Positions 8,143 to 17,577 of a stretch of DNA of 49,097 bases are shown one piece after another; position 1 is the first letter of the stretch, and every line of letters begins with the position of its first letter. Origin of the DNA: Beijerinckiaceae bacterium. GTDB lineage: Bacteria; Pseudomonadota; Alphaproteobacteria; Rhizobiales; Beijerinckiaceae. The stretch spans positions 1-49,097 of the forward strand of contig JAUXWZ010000070.1 of the NCBI GenBank assembly GCA_030684835.1, in the 5' to 3' direction. Position numbers and translations under genes: made by a program. The notes under the pieces were generated by a model, which was given only the letters and a program-made list of their open reading frames with translations, searched no databases and was not told the DNA's origin.

Positions 8143-9381
8143 TTATTGTCTCGCTCGCGGCAGCTGCCAGCAGCTATTGATTGCCTCTTGCCCAGCAAAT
8201 CGAGCGTCTATCCAGCGTTGCGCCTTGGCGGCGGCTTGATCCACCACTGTTTCGTGATCAGCCCCCGCATAAACAGCGTATTCGATGGGCGTTCCATTCT
8301 CGCATAGCCGCTGCGCGACATCGTCTGTCCATGACGGAAGAACAGTCTCGTCAGCACTGCCCTGCGCGATAAAGGTTGGCGCCTCAATTTGCAGCGCCCC
8401 AGGATCATTGGACACGGCGACCTTCAGGACGCCACTCAGTTCAGGGTCTTTCAGAAATTGTTGCTGCGGCACGGCGGTCGCCCAATAGCCTGACGAAAGC
8501 GTGGCTGTGACACATTGCTCTTGTGTCAGTGGCAGGTTTTCCATTGCGCTTTGGCTCAGAAGGCGGCTCAGATTAATGGTCGGGTGGTTCGACGCAAAAG
8601 ACTGAAGCACGTACATTGAATAGCCCAGCCGGAGCGAAGGACTGGTGGCCAGTAGCATGCTCGTGAGAGTTTCATCGATGTGCGAAGCGGGCGCGAAGGC
8701 CACGTTGCCGAGAAGATTCAACTCGGGGGCGTATTTCGGCCCGAGAGCGGCTGCGAAGAGATTTGCATGTCCGCCTTGCGAATGGCCCATGACAACATAG
8801 CGCGTCCCAATAACCTGATCGGCTTGTCGCGCCGCACGAATAATATCAATCGCGTTATGGCCGGCTATGACGCCTTGCAAGAATGGATGTAACCCCGGTC
8901 CACCAAGGCCCTGATAATCTGTGGCGACGACCGCATAGCCCCGTTTGACGTAGGTATCTAGCAGCGCCTGTTTTTGCGAAAGGGAAACATGTTCCGGCCC
9001 TTTTGGCGTGTCTCTTGACGGCGCGCAAGCCGCTACGAGGCCAGTGGTGCCGTGTGTCCAGGTGATGACTGGCCATCCGCCAGCAGGCGGCGCGCCACGG
9101 GGGACCGAGATCGCACCCGAGACAGCAACATCTTCGCCATTAAGGCCCCGCGAGTGGTAGAGAACAAGGATGTTTCGAGCGGCGCTTGGTAACGCCGCCG
9201 AGGTGGTGAGTGGACGCATCCAAATCAACGTACCTGGGTCGGCTGGGGCGAGTGAAGGAGGAGGAGTGTAAAAGACATCGCCGGATGGTCCCTCCAGACC
9301 ACGTGCAAAGGCGCTGAGGCTGAAGCCGGCTAGAGCCAAGGCAATCGCGCCGCCTCGGAACGAGCGTGGAGCTGATATCAT
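8143..9381 (-). CDS. Secreted alpha/beta hydrolase of the secretory lipase (LIP) family
   Basis: Predicted exported esterase or lipase of about 412 residues. The N-terminus (SFRGGAIALALAGFSLSAFA) is a signal peptide likely cleaved near residue 27. The fold shows the oxyanion segment TWTHGTTG, the nucleophile elbow GHSQGGH with Ser201, the acid in AQGSADE (Asp344) and the base in AGADHE (His376), in the order and spacing of secretory lipases. Cys120, Cys290, Cys360 and Cys404 could form disulfides outside the cytoplasm. A GTG 36 bases upstream would lengthen the leader. I use the ATG because a standard signal peptide then starts the protein. The substrate is probably a lipid or ester. The gene stands alone, convergent with the glycosyltransferase and divergent from the hybrid kinase. 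Confidence 0.85.
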   Translation of the reverse strand: MISAPRSFRGGAIALALAGFSLSAFARGLEGPSGDVFYTPPPSLAPADPGTLIWMRPLTTSAALPSAARNILVLYHSRGLNGEDVAVSGAISVPRGAPPAGGWPVITWTHGTTGLVAACAPSRDTPKGPEHVSLSQKQALLDTYVKRGYAVVATDYQGLGGPGLHPFLQGVIAGHNAIDIIRAARQADQVIGTRYVVMGHSQGGHANLFAAALGPKYAPELNLLGNVAFAPASHIDETLTSMLLATSPSLRLGYSMYVLQSFASNHPTINLSRLLSQSAMENLPLTQEQCVTATLSSGYWATAVPQQQFLKDPELSGVLKVAVSNDPGALQIEAPTFIAQGSADETVLPSWTDDVAQRLCENGTPIEYAVYAGADHETVVDQAAAKAQRWIDARFAGQEAINSCWQLPRARQ

Positions 9382-9737
9382 CTTGAATGAGCCCGGTTGG
9401 ATGTTCAAAAATGTCACACCACCGTGCGGTCAAACTCATAACAAAGACGCAACGTGATCGCGCAGCATCTCGGTCCGATTTCCCGCACGATCGACGATCA
9501 TCAAAATTCGAGGCCCCGCCGTCGAAGGCGACGTGGATCTTGGGGAGCCGCCGCCAATCGGGGTTAACGAGCCGAGGCGGCTCAGCTATTCTCACTGTCA
9601 TGATGAGTTCGCCGGCCCACGTGGCGTCGGTGAGGAAAGGCGATGCCTGGCGGCGCCAATCAGGCGCCCAGGGCGTTAGCAAACGCTAGCGATTGCCGCC
9701 CCGCGGACCCTCGCTTCCGACAGAACGAAAGTGATCC
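9382..9737. other. Intergenic region with two small adjacent hairpins
   Basis: About 355 bases lie between the divergent lipase and hybrid kinase genes. Two inverted repeats lie next to each other about 55-90 bases before the kinase start: CTGG-CGGCGCC against GGCGCCCAG (9647-9671) and GCGTT against AACGC (9673-9686). Neither is followed by a T run, so they are not obvious terminators. They could be operators or leader structures. Nothing else is supported. Confidence 0.35.
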
Positions 9738-12700
9738 ATGCAAAGATTCTTGTTGGGCGGCGGGAAATCTGGAGACCTCCTTCGACAGCATTGCCACTCA
9801 GGCGCGGCGCTCGGTGCGCCCGAGGGCTGGCCACACTCCCTTCGCACCCTTGTCGAACTCATGCTCAGTGCGAAGCAACCGATGTTCATCGCGTGGGGGC
9901 CCGACCTCATTCTGCTGTACAACGACGGTTATTCACAGATCCTTGGCGAAAAACATCCCGCCGCCATGGGCCGGCCATTCTTGGAGGTGTGGTCTGAGAT
10001 CGCAAGTGATCTCCAGCCCATTGTTCAACAGACCCTCAGTGGCGCCCCTGTGCACATGGACGACATCGCGCTCGTCATGGAGCGTCACGGATATCCTGAA
10101 GAGACCCATTTCGCGTTCTCCTATACGCCGGTGCGCGGAGACAGCGGGGAGATAGAGGGCTTCTTCTGTCCCTGCACGGAAACGACCCAGCAGATCATGA
10201 CAGAGCGGCGGTTGGCGGCGGCGAGCGAACGGCAGCGTAAGCTGTTTGCGCAAGCGCCGGGGTTCATAACCATTCTCGCGGGTCCGGACCATGTCTTCGA
10301 GTTTGTGAATGAAGCTTATTCGCGCTTATTCGGCAGGCGCAACTTCGTCGGGCGGACAGTGAGAGAAGTGTTTCCCGAACTTGAGGGCCAAGGTTTTTTC
10401 GAGTGGCTCGACCAAGTCTACGCGACAGGGCGGAGACACGTAGCTCACCAGGTCAAGGCAGAGCTGCAAAACAGCCCTGGCGCTCCTCTTGAGCAGCGCG
10501 TTCTGGATTTCATTTACGAGCCCATCACCGACGACGCTGGCCGGGTGACGGGCATTTTTTGCGAAGGGCACGACGTCACTGAGCAGGTCGAGGCGCAGGC
10601 GGGGCTTCGGGCCAGCGAGGAGAACTACCGCCAGATTGTCGAAGGCGCCGACGACTTCGCGATCATCAAGGTGGACAGCTGGGGTGTTATCAAAAGCTGG
10701 AATCGCGGAGCAGAACGGCTTACCGGCTTTAAGGAGCAAGAGGCGATAGGGAGCCCGACATCGATCTTTTTCACCGAGGAGGACAAAGCTGCCAGCATAC
10801 CTGACCACGAAATGAACCAAGCGAGCGAGAGCGGGCGGTTTGTGGATGAGCGGTGGCACCAGCGGAAAGACGGATCGCGCTTTTGGGGCTCGGGGTTGAT
10901 GATGTCGCTTGAAGGCGGCGGTTTTTTGAAAATGTTCAGGGATCGGACCGTCGAACATCAGGCGGAAGCCGCTTTACGGGAAAGCGAAGGACAGTTCCGG
11001 GCCTTCGCTCAGGCAATGCCTAATCATGTTTGGACGGCGCCTTCGGACGGAGTGCTCGATTGGTTCAATGACCGAGTTTATGAATATAGCGGAATGGGCG
11101 CTGAAGCATTGCGCGGCCACGGCTGGTCCGAGCTTGTTCACCCTGAAGACCGCGCTGCCGTTATTGGGAGCTGGTCTTCGGCCGTTAAGCACGCAGACTT
11201 CTATGAAGCTGAATTCAGGGTGCGGCGGGCCGATGGCGCCTACCGCTGGCACTTGGCGCGAGCCGTCAAAATTACCGTCAACGGAAGCCGCACCGAGCGG
11301 TGGGTGGGGACGAATACTGACATCGAAGATCAGAAAGTTGCTGCGGCAGCGCTGGCAAACCTTAATCGCGATCTCGAGCGGCAGGTGGCTGAACGCACGG
11401 CGGATCGCGACCGGGTCTGGCGCAACTCGCGAGATCTCCTCGCAATCTTGGGAGCCGACGGTATTTTCCGGGCAATTAATCCAGCTTGGCAGCAGATGCT
11501 CGGCTATTCGCCGGACGAAATGATAGGGCGACATTTCCGCCAATTTGTGTGGCCGGACGACGTTGATCAGACGGCCCAAGCTGTCGAGAGCGCTTCGTCG
11601 AGCGTCGAGCTCACAAACTTTGAAAACAGATATCGGCACCAGGATGGAACGCCGAGGTGGATCTCGTGGCACAGTTCGACCGAAGGCGAATATGTCTTTG
11701 CTTATGGGCGAGACATCACCGCGGAGAAGCAGCGACAGGCAGAGCTGGACTTGGCGCAAGAAGCTCTGCGACAGTCTCAGAAGTTAGAAGCGATGGGGCA
11801 GCTGACCGGAGGCGTAGCGCATGACTTCAACAATCTCCTGAGCCCCATCGTTGGCAGTCTCGATCTACTCAAGCGCCGCAAAGTTGGAGGCGAGCGGGAA
11901 CAACGGCTGATTGAGGGGGCGATCCAGTCGGCCGATCGAGCCAAGACACTGGTGCAGCGGCTTTTGGCGTTTGCGCGCCGACAACCACTCCAAACGGCGG
12001 CAGTCGATATTCCAAGCTTGATTACAGGGATGGCGGAACTTGTGTCCAGCTCGTCAGGCCCACAGATTGAGATGGTAGTTGACGTGCCGCCCGATCTCCC
12101 GCCAGCAAAAGCTGATCCCAACCAGCTGGAGATGGCGATCCTGAACTTGAGTGTGAACGCGCGTGACGCGATGCCGCGCGGCGGCAGAATAACTATCACT
12201 GCCCGGTTGGAGGAGATTGAAGGCGCCCTCGGAAAGCTCAAGGCCGGCCACTATATCCGGCTCTCGGTCGCCGATACCGGCGTAGGGATGGACGAGAAAA
12301 CACTGTCGCGCGCAGTAGAGCCCTTCTACTCCACCAAAGGAATTGGCAAGGGAACAGGCCTCGGCCTCTCCATGGTGCACGGTTTGGCGTTGCAACTTGG
12401 GGGAGCTTTGGAACTCTGGAGTATGCCTGGCTCCGGCACCAAGGTGGACCTCTGGGTTCCCGTTAGCACCGAGGCCGCTCGTAGCGAAATTCCCACTGAC
12501 GTTAGCGTTGCCAAGCCGCGAGTGGGAACGGCTCTCGTCGTCGACGACGAGGACATCGTACGCATGACCACAGCCGACATGTTAACGGACCTGGGTTTCG
12601 ACACAAGCGAGGCAGCATCCGCAGAGATGGCGGTTGAGCTGCTCCAGAGCGGCAACGCGTTTGACTTGGTGGTCACGGATCACTTGATGCCGGGGATGAA

Positions 12701-12884
12701 CGGGGCCGAGCTCGCGGCGCTGATCAGAGATCGCTGGTCAAGCACCGCCGTGCTGATCGTCTCAGGATACGCGGGCGTTGATGGCCTTTCCCCGGATGTC
12801 CCACGCATGACTAAGCCCTTCAGGCAGGCTGATCTTCAAACGATGCTCTCGAACATCATGCCCAGTTATTCCTCAATAACATAG
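9738..12884 (+). CDS. Hybrid sensor histidine kinase with multiple PAS domains and a C-terminal receiver
   Basis: A soluble 1048-residue kinase without membrane helices. Five PAS/PAC-like sensor units occupy about residues 40-150, 170-285, 290-410, 417-535 and 555-675. Examples are YRQIVEGADDFAIIKVD and DLLAILGADGIFRAINPAW. A short coiled coil (LANLNRDLERQVAERTADRD) separates the fourth and fifth. The HisKA phosphoacceptor is His695 in GGVAHDFNNLL, and the ATPase domain shows NLSVNARDAMPRGG, DTGVGMDE and GTGLGLSMVHG. The receiver has VVDDED, Asp981 in VVTDHLMPG, and a final Lys in MTKPF. The GGVAHDFNNLL signature is shared with many stand-alone hybrid kinases. No output regulator is adjacent, so the phosphorelay partner is elsewhere. 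No cofactor-binding residues that would identify the signal were recognised. Confidence 0.9.
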   Translation: MQRFLLGGGKSGDLLRQHCHSGAALGAPEGWPHSLRTLVELMLSAKQPMFIAWGPDLILLYNDGYSQILGEKHPAAMGRPFLEVWSEIASDLQPIVQQTLSGAPVHMDDIALVMERHGYPEETHFAFSYTPVRGDSGEIEGFFCPCTETTQQIMTERRLAAASERQRKLFAQAPGFITILAGPDHVFEFVNEAYSRLFGRRNFVGRTVREVFPELEGQGFFEWLDQVYATGRRHVAHQVKAELQNSPGAPLEQRVLDFIYEPITDDAGRVTGIFCEGHDVTEQVEAQAGLRASEENYRQIVEGADDFAIIKVDSWGVIKSWNRGAERLTGFKEQEAIGSPTSIFFTEEDKAASIPDHEMNQASESGRFVDERWHQRKDGSRFWGSGLMMSLEGGGFLKMFRDRTVEHQAEAALRESEGQFRAFAQAMPNHVWTAPSDGVLDWFNDRVYEYSGMGAEALRGHGWSELVHPEDRAAVIGSWSSAVKHADFYEAEFRVRRADGAYRWHLARAVKITVNGSRTERWVGTNTDIEDQKVAAAALANLNRDLERQVAERTADRDRVWRNSRDLLAILGADGIFRAINPAWQQMLGYSPDEMIGRHFRQFVWPDDVDQTAQAVESASSSVELTNFENRYRHQDGTPRWISWHSSTEGEYVFAYGRDITAEKQRQAELDLAQEALRQSQKLEAMGQLTGGVAHDFNNLLSPIVGSLDLLKRRKVGGEREQRLIEGAIQSADRAKTLVQRLLAFARRQPLQTAAVDIPSLITGMAELVSSSSGPQIEMVVDVPPDLPPAKADPNQLEMAILNLSVNARDAMPRGGRITITARLEEIEGALGKLKAGHYIRLSVADTGVGMDEKTLSRAVEPFYSTKGIGKGTGLGLSMVHGLALQLGGALELWSMPGSGTKVDLWVPVSTEAARSEIPTDVSVAKPRVGTALVVDDEDIVRMTTADMLTDLGFDTSEAASAEMAVELLQSGNAFDLVVTDHLMPGMNGAELAALIRDRWSSTAVLIVSGYAGVDGLSPDVPRMTKPFRQADLQTMLSNIMPSYSSIT

Positions 12885-13058
12885 CGGATGGTGGAAGCTC
12901 TTTCCTGCGACGGGTGCGTTAGCCCTTTGAGAGACCGGCCGCTAGCAATAACGCAAATGCGCCCACCGCGCCTCTTCTTCCCCATAAATTGCTGATGTCC
13001 GCACGCCGCCGGTGGCGCGGCGCACCCTGACATTAGGCCATAGCGCGCCCGAGACTTT

Positions 13059-14123
13059 CTAGTTCCGCGCGTAAATCGCAATGCACCCACGGCAGGGCTG
13101 AGCCTTATCGGTTACCGCGACATACAGCCTGCCGGTCGACTGATGCACCGCTGCCGACCGCGCCCCACGCGACGTCTTGATCTGCTGCTGGCCCTGCTGT
13201 GTCTTGATGTCGACGACCATCAGGATGCCGCCTGAAGTTGAGTGGTAATACTGGCCAACTCCCAGATTTGCAGTCGAGCCGCCATTGCCGCCGTAATTCT
13301 TCAGGGAGCCAACGACTTTGGCCGAGGGGATATCGAAGATCGCCAGATCGCCGCCCGGCTTTTTGTTCGGTCCATGAGCGCTGCTGCAACCCAGAAAGAT
13401 AGTGGTGTCCGAAACGATCGAGAGGCTGTGCGGATGGCAGGGGAGTACGTGCAGGTTGACCATCTTTCCGCTCTTGGGATCGGTTTGCGCCAGCAGCCCT
13501 TTGGTCTCATCGGCGTTTGAAACCGGGATCGCGGTGTAAAACATCCCGCTCGGCGCGTGATAAGCTGAACGCTCCAGATTTTCGGCGGATTCTGGAATCA
13601 TTACTTTGCCCAGGATTTTGTTGCCCGCCTCGGTCGAGATGAAACTAAGGTAGGGCGGGGCGTCGTTTGAATTTGCGACGATGACGGTGTTGATGTTTCC
13701 GCCGAGCGTCATCCCGTTCGCGCGTTTCTTCCCCCCAGTGCTGAGCGTGCGCGTGACCGTATTGGTCTTGATATCAATCACCTTGATGGTGCTGTCGCCA
13801 TCGCTCACCCATACCTCGGCGCCGTCCTTCACGACGACGACACCATTTGGCCCGGACGCATCGCCGTCTTTCATTCGTCCAACGAAGCCCGGAATTCGGG
13901 TGACAAATGTGTCAGTCTTGGTGTCGAAGACTACGACGCCTTTGTTGGTTTTGTCGGCCAAATAGCCAAGGCCGGAAGCTTGGTCGATCGCCATGATCCC
14001 GATGTCGGTGATCGTCTCACCCGGTATGGCGATTTCGCCGACTTTCCTCAGCCCGTCAGCATGGGCGGGACTAGCGGATATCATGGCGGCAATCGCGGCA
14101 AGTATGACATAACGGGAATGCAT
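13059..14123 (-). CDS. Secreted YVTN-type beta-propeller protein
   Basis: A 354-residue exported protein with a clear signal peptide (YVILAAIAAMISASPAHA, cleavage near residue 22). It is built of repeating blades of the YVTN/SMP-30-like type: VVVFDTKTDTFVTRIPGF, IKVIDIKTNTVTRTLSTGG, LAIFDIPSAKVVGSLKNYG and LMVVDIKTQQGQQQI. Cysteines occur in two late positions (Cys-His-Pro-His and CRGC). A strong site GGGAGGGAAG precedes the ATG. Such propellers bind proteins or small ligands and are rarely enzymes by sequence alone. Divergence from the cupin-TctC-hydrolase-aldolase operon suggests that its ligand may be related to that operon's substrate, but this is inference. Confidence 0.85.
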   Translation of the reverse strand: MHSRYVILAAIAAMISASPAHADGLRKVGEIAIPGETITDIGIMAIDQASGLGYLADKTNKGVVVFDTKTDTFVTRIPGFVGRMKDGDASGPNGVVVVKDGAEVWVSDGDSTIKVIDIKTNTVTRTLSTGGKKRANGMTLGGNINTVIVANSNDAPPYLSFISTEAGNKILGKVMIPESAENLERSAYHAPSGMFYTAIPVSNADETKGLLAQTDPKSGKMVNLHVLPCHPHSLSIVSDTTIFLGCSSAHGPNKKPGGDLAIFDIPSAKVVGSLKNYGGNGGSTANLGVGQYYHSTSGGILMVVDIKTQQGQQQIKTSRGARSAAVHQSTGRLYVAVTDKAQPCRGCIAIYARN

Positions 14124-14574
14124 GGCTTCCCTCCCTTGACAGTTTTTTCATTAAAATTCTCACAGCCGGATTTTGCCGGTTGAACGTTGAAACGGAGTAA
14201 ATGGTAGGCGCTTTCTCACCAGCTTGGAAGCCAGAAAGGCGACCTGAGTTGGCTAACGCCGTTGAATTGCGTGAATATAGACTTGGCCTTGATGAGCCGT
14301 ATGCGGCGCGTTCTTGGCCGGAAAATTTACTTCGTACTTTAGCTTCCACGTGAGGCCGGAAGCAATATATCGCTGCCTTGCAGGAATATTAACTCGCAAT
14401 CACGCTAGCGCGATCCCCTCAAAAATCACGGAATCATACCCGGGTCAGATCCCGTTGATCAGAGCCTCAATGGCGATAAATTCGCGGCTTCAAATTAAAC
14501 GCGGTGATTGCCATACTTGACGACCGCCGCCACCCGTGTGAGCCTGAAGAAAAGATAGCGTGAGGAGACGACGG
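14124..14574. other. Divergent intergenic region
   Basis: About 450 bases between the propeller gene and the cupin operon. It should carry both promoters. A TTGACA hexamer occurs near 14136 on the plus strand without a good -10 partner. No regulator gene, RNA gene or repeat is visible here. Confidence 0.35.
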
Positions 14575-15003
14575 ATGGCGGTAAAATTCATCGATTTGGT
14601 GAAGGAAGAAGAGCTTGACTTGGGCCATTCCAAGAAGGTGCTCTTTGGAACGGATCATTTTCATACATGGATCCACGGCGATTGGCCCGGGACCAAGGGC
14701 CCTATGCACAAGCACACTGCCGATCAGTTTTTTTACTGTGTCCAGGGTGAGTGCACGTTTCACTTCCCTGATGGATCAAAGCAGGCGGTCGGGCCCGGCA
14801 AGATGATGATCATCCCCAAGGAGCACCTCTATCAGCTGGATAATACCGGCACAGAGTACATGATTTTGCTCGGCGCGCGCGCCGAAGCGGCGGCAAAACC
14901 CAGGTTCAGCCCCAAGGACGAGCTGGTGGGTGACAATAATTATGTGTTTGAGCATCCGGACAAGGTGAAGGTTCCGCCAAAGCATCGCCCGGTTGATCCT
15001 TGA
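14575..15003 (+). CDS. Small cupin protein, possible metal-dependent enzyme
   Basis: A single-domain cupin of 142 residues. Motif 1 is GPMHKHTADQFFYCVQG, giving His45 and His47, but Gln51 stands where the usual metal-binding Glu would be. Motif 2 is GPGKMMIIPKEHLYQLDN, giving His84. The metal site is therefore 3-His/1-Gln rather than 3-His/1-Glu. The ribosome-binding site TGAGGAGA fixes the start at MAVKFIDL. It is the first gene of an operon with a TctC-type binding protein, a dienelactone-hydrolase-like enzyme and a class II aldolase, so a role as dioxygenase, isomerase or ligand sensor for a small carboxylic acid is likely. The exact reaction cannot be read. Confidence 0.8.
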   Translation: MAVKFIDLVKEEELDLGHSKKVLFGTDHFHTWIHGDWPGTKGPMHKHTADQFFYCVQGECTFHFPDGSKQAVGPGKMMIIPKEHLYQLDNTGTEYMILLGARAEAAAKPRFSPKDELVGDNNYVFEHPDKVKVPPKHRPVDP

Positions 15004-15068
15004 TAGCCAAAGCAAAAATTCAGAGCGGGACATTAAGGCCGAGATGACCATGGATAACGAGGTGCAGA

Positions 15069-16127
15069 ATGATTTCGAGCTTCAAGCAACGCAGACGCTC
15101 TGTAAAAGCCGCCCGCCGACTGACAGGCTCCGCGGTTGTCATTCTCGCGCTCTGTTCAACTGGCGCTTTGGCTGATGCCGTCGAGGCCTTCTATAGTAAG
15201 AACAATCTTACGGTGGCTGTAGGGACAGGCGTTGGCGGTTCGCATGATGGGAACGCCCGCGTATTGGCGCGGTTCATCGGCAAGTATATCCCCGGAAATC
15301 CCGCAGTTGTCGTGCAAAACATTCCCGGTGCGGGAAGCCTTACGTTAGCCAATCAGCTGAACCATACAGCGCGGCGCGATGGCAGTTTCATTGGCGCTTT
15401 GAATCGGGCGGCTGTGTTCGAGGAATTGTACACAGGGCGCTCAACCAAGTTGAAGTTCAACCCGCTTGAGCTAAATTGGATTGGCGCGCCGGACCGCATT
15501 ACGGGCGTTGCTATTTCATGGCACACATCGCCCGTCAAAACCGCAAAGGATCTTCTGCACACACAGCTGATCGTTGGATCGTCGGGCGGAACGACGACCA
15601 CGGTTCCCAAAATGATGGAGGAAGCTGCTAATTTCAAATTCAAGATAGTGATGGGTTACAAGAGCGGCGGCGACGTCGACCTCGCGATTGAGCGCGGAGA
15701 GATTGAAGGTCGGGCGGCCACCGCCTGGGGAGGCCTCAAGGGCCGAAATACCAGCTGGATAATGGATAAGAAAATTAACCTGCTTTATCAGACCGGTTTG
15801 TCTAAGCATCCTGAATTGCCGGACGTGCCGCTAGCCCTGGAGTTCGCGCGCAATAGCGAAGACAGGCGCATGATGGAATTGTTTTTCGCAGCGGAGGATA
15901 TTGGCTATCCTTACGCAGCACCCCCGCAGACGACCCCGGCAATGCTCGCGGCTCTTCGCGAAGGATTTGCCCGCACCATGAAGGATCCAGATTTTATCTC
16001 CGAATTGCAGAAGCAGAGTCTTGACGTGAACCCGGTGTCTTGGGAAGCAATGACAAAAATTATACACGACGCTTACACCGCACCGGAGCATGTCAAATCT
16101 CGTCTTCGCAACGCGCTAAAGGAATAA
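15069..16127 (+). CDS. Periplasmic TctC/Bug-family substrate-binding protein
   Basis: A 352-residue extracytoplasmic solute receptor of the tripartite tricarboxylate (TctC/Bug) family, which binds carboxylates and related compounds in the periplasm. The signal peptide is long, with the basic start KQRRRSVKAARR followed by LTGSAVVILALCSTGALADA. Family marks are VVVQNIPGAGSLTLANQL and the segment VGSSGGTTTTVPKMMEE. A GAGGTG site precedes the ATG. No TctA or TctB membrane genes are nearby, so it either shares a transporter encoded elsewhere or acts as a sensor or scavenger. It belongs to the same branch as the third TctC protein of this window (shared FY start and VQNxPGAG block). Its ligand is unknown but probably the substrate of this operon. 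Confidence 0.88.
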   Translation: MISSFKQRRRSVKAARRLTGSAVVILALCSTGALADAVEAFYSKNNLTVAVGTGVGGSHDGNARVLARFIGKYIPGNPAVVVQNIPGAGSLTLANQLNHTARRDGSFIGALNRAAVFEELYTGRSTKLKFNPLELNWIGAPDRITGVAISWHTSPVKTAKDLLHTQLIVGSSGGTTTTVPKMMEEAANFKFKIVMGYKSGGDVDLAIERGEIEGRAATAWGGLKGRNTSWIMDKKINLLYQTGLSKHPELPDVPLALEFARNSEDRRMMELFFAAEDIGYPYAAPPQTTPAMLAALREGFARTMKDPDFISELQKQSLDVNPVSWEAMTKIIHDAYTAPEHVKSRLRNALKE

Positions 16128-16133
16128 GTCGCC

Positions 16134-16889
16134 TTGCAGAAAGTGATCCAAGCGCCAGTGGGCGACAGTGTCATGGGCGTACATGTCTTCAGTCCAAATC
16201 CCAGTGAGGTGATCAAAGCCGTCATTATTCTCATGTTTCCACGTAGCGGAATGGATGGCTTCCCGCAGCGCATCGCGCATGAGCTTTCAGAAAACGGGTT
16301 CGTCGTTTTCGTTCCCGATGTCACCCATCGCGCCCCGAGTGAAATTCCGATCAGGGATCGTAAGCGCTTGCTAACAGACGACGGCGTTATTGAGGACATC
16401 GGCGCGGTACTGTCGATTGTGGAAAAATCAGCGTCGGCGGATAAGCCACGTTTCATCATGGGGCACTGCATGGGCGGTCGAAATGCGCTGCTGGGAGCAA
16501 GCGTATATGACTTTACAGGCGTCGTGACTTTCTACGGTGGTGAAATGTTCGACGCCTGGGGTGGATCGACAACTCCGTTCATGCGGCTGCAGAACATCAA
16601 ATGCCCGGTTCTGGGATTCTTTGGCGGCAAGGACAAGAATCCTTCGCCTGCCGACTCAGAAAAAATAGGCCAGGAATTATCGCGGGCGGACATTCAACAT
16701 CGCTTCGAGACTTACGAAGATGTCGGACACGCTTTTCAACAAAATGCCGGGCGATCCCCGGAGGAGCGGCAGGCAGCGGACGATTCAACTCGAAAAGTCA
16801 TTGGCTTTCTGCTTGAGCAATGCGCAAGACAAATCGAAATCAGCCGAGGCGGATCAGCCGGTGTGGCGAGCAACGTGGGGATAATGTGA
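16134..16889 (+). CDS. Dienelactone hydrolase family enzyme
   Basis: A cytoplasmic alpha/beta hydrolase of 251 residues. The nucleophile is a cysteine in FIMGHCMGGRN (Cys112), as in true dienelactone hydrolases. The acid is Asp167 in FFGGKDKNP and the base is His199 in YEDVGHAFQQ, so the Cys-Asp-His triad is complete. The start is a TTG preceded by AAGGAATAAG at the end of the upstream gene. An ATG 39 bases later has no good site and would remove the first strand. Dienelactone hydrolases open lactones made during aromatic ring breakdown. Placed between a solute receptor and a class II aldolase, it likely hydrolyses a lactone or ester intermediate. Confidence 0.85.
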   Translation: MQKVIQAPVGDSVMGVHVFSPNPSEVIKAVIILMFPRSGMDGFPQRIAHELSENGFVVFVPDVTHRAPSEIPIRDRKRLLTDDGVIEDIGAVLSIVEKSASADKPRFIMGHCMGGRNALLGASVYDFTGVVTFYGGEMFDAWGGSTTPFMRLQNIKCPVLGFFGGKDKNPSPADSEKIGQELSRADIQHRFETYEDVGHAFQQNAGRSPEERQAADDSTRKVIGFLLEQCARQIEISRGGSAGVASNVGIM

Positions 16890-16890
16890 G

Positions 16891-17577
16891 ATGAATGTCC
16901 AAATCAGTGAACCTGCACTCTCGTACAGCCCGGATCTGGCGAAGACGTTCGTCCTGACCTGCCGAATCCTCCTGAACGAGGGCGTCTCGGAAGCCGCCTT
17001 CAATGTGAGCTGTCGGCTAGCTGGCGGAAACATGCTGACGATGCCGGTCACCTCACCTTCACTCGTCACGGAAGACGGCCTGCTGGTAAACGAAATTTCC
17101 GCCTACGACGGCCCGTGGAAGGCGCACAACGCTATCTATGAGGCGAGGCCGGATGTTGGCGCAATCGTTCACGTTCATCCAACTTATACAGTGGCGTTTG
17201 GCACGCTCTTGCAGGAATTTCAGCCGATCCACCACTACGGCGCTCCGTTTTTTGGAAACCTCCCAAATTATGATCGGCCTGGTCAGACCGGCAACAAGGA
17301 GGAAGCCCGACGCCTGGCGCAATGTCTGGGCGACGCGCGAGCGATGTTGCAACAAGGCCATGGAATGATTGCAGTGGGGCAGGATCTGCGAGAGGCGCTT
17401 CTCCTGACGCTGTACCTGGAAGAAGCGTGTCGCCTGTACTCTATTGCGTGCCAGATGGGTAAACCTCACCCTCTCACACAAGAACAGAGTGAGACGATCA
17501 CGCGTCAGATTCTGAAGCCGCGTTCCCAAGGGAAAGCCTGGGATCATTACTGCGACAAGCTAAGACGACGCGCCTGA
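16891..17577 (+). CDS. Class II aldolase/adducin family protein
   Basis: A 228-residue protein of the AraD/FucA-type zinc-dependent aldolase and epimerase family. The metal-binding region is VGAIVHVHPTYTV (two His), with a further His in QQGHGMIAVGQDLREAL. An aldolase-type N-terminal segment NEGVSEAAFNVSCRL is present. It starts one base after the preceding stop in an operon, and its last gene position suggests that it cleaves or decarboxylates a hydroxylated acid made by the upstream enzymes. Members act as aldolases, epimerases or decarboxylases, and the sequence does not decide between them. The following region contains a perfect 10-bp inverted repeat that may end or regulate the operon. 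Confidence 0.85.
   Translation: MNVQISEPALSYSPDLAKTFVLTCRILLNEGVSEAAFNVSCRLAGGNMLTMPVTSPSLVTEDGLLVNEISAYDGPWKAHNAIYEARPDVGAIVHVHPTYTVAFGTLLQEFQPIHHYGAPFFGNLPNYDRPGQTGNKEEARRLAQCLGDARAMLQQGHGMIAVGQDLREALLLTLYLEEACRLYSIACQMGKPHPLTQEQSETITRQILKPRSQGKAWDHYCDKLRRRA

Noticed and set aside
9140..9682. A 180-codon minus-strand frame overlapping the lipase start
   Set aside because: It is out of frame with the well-supported lipase and has the Arg/Ser/His-rich look of a shadow frame.
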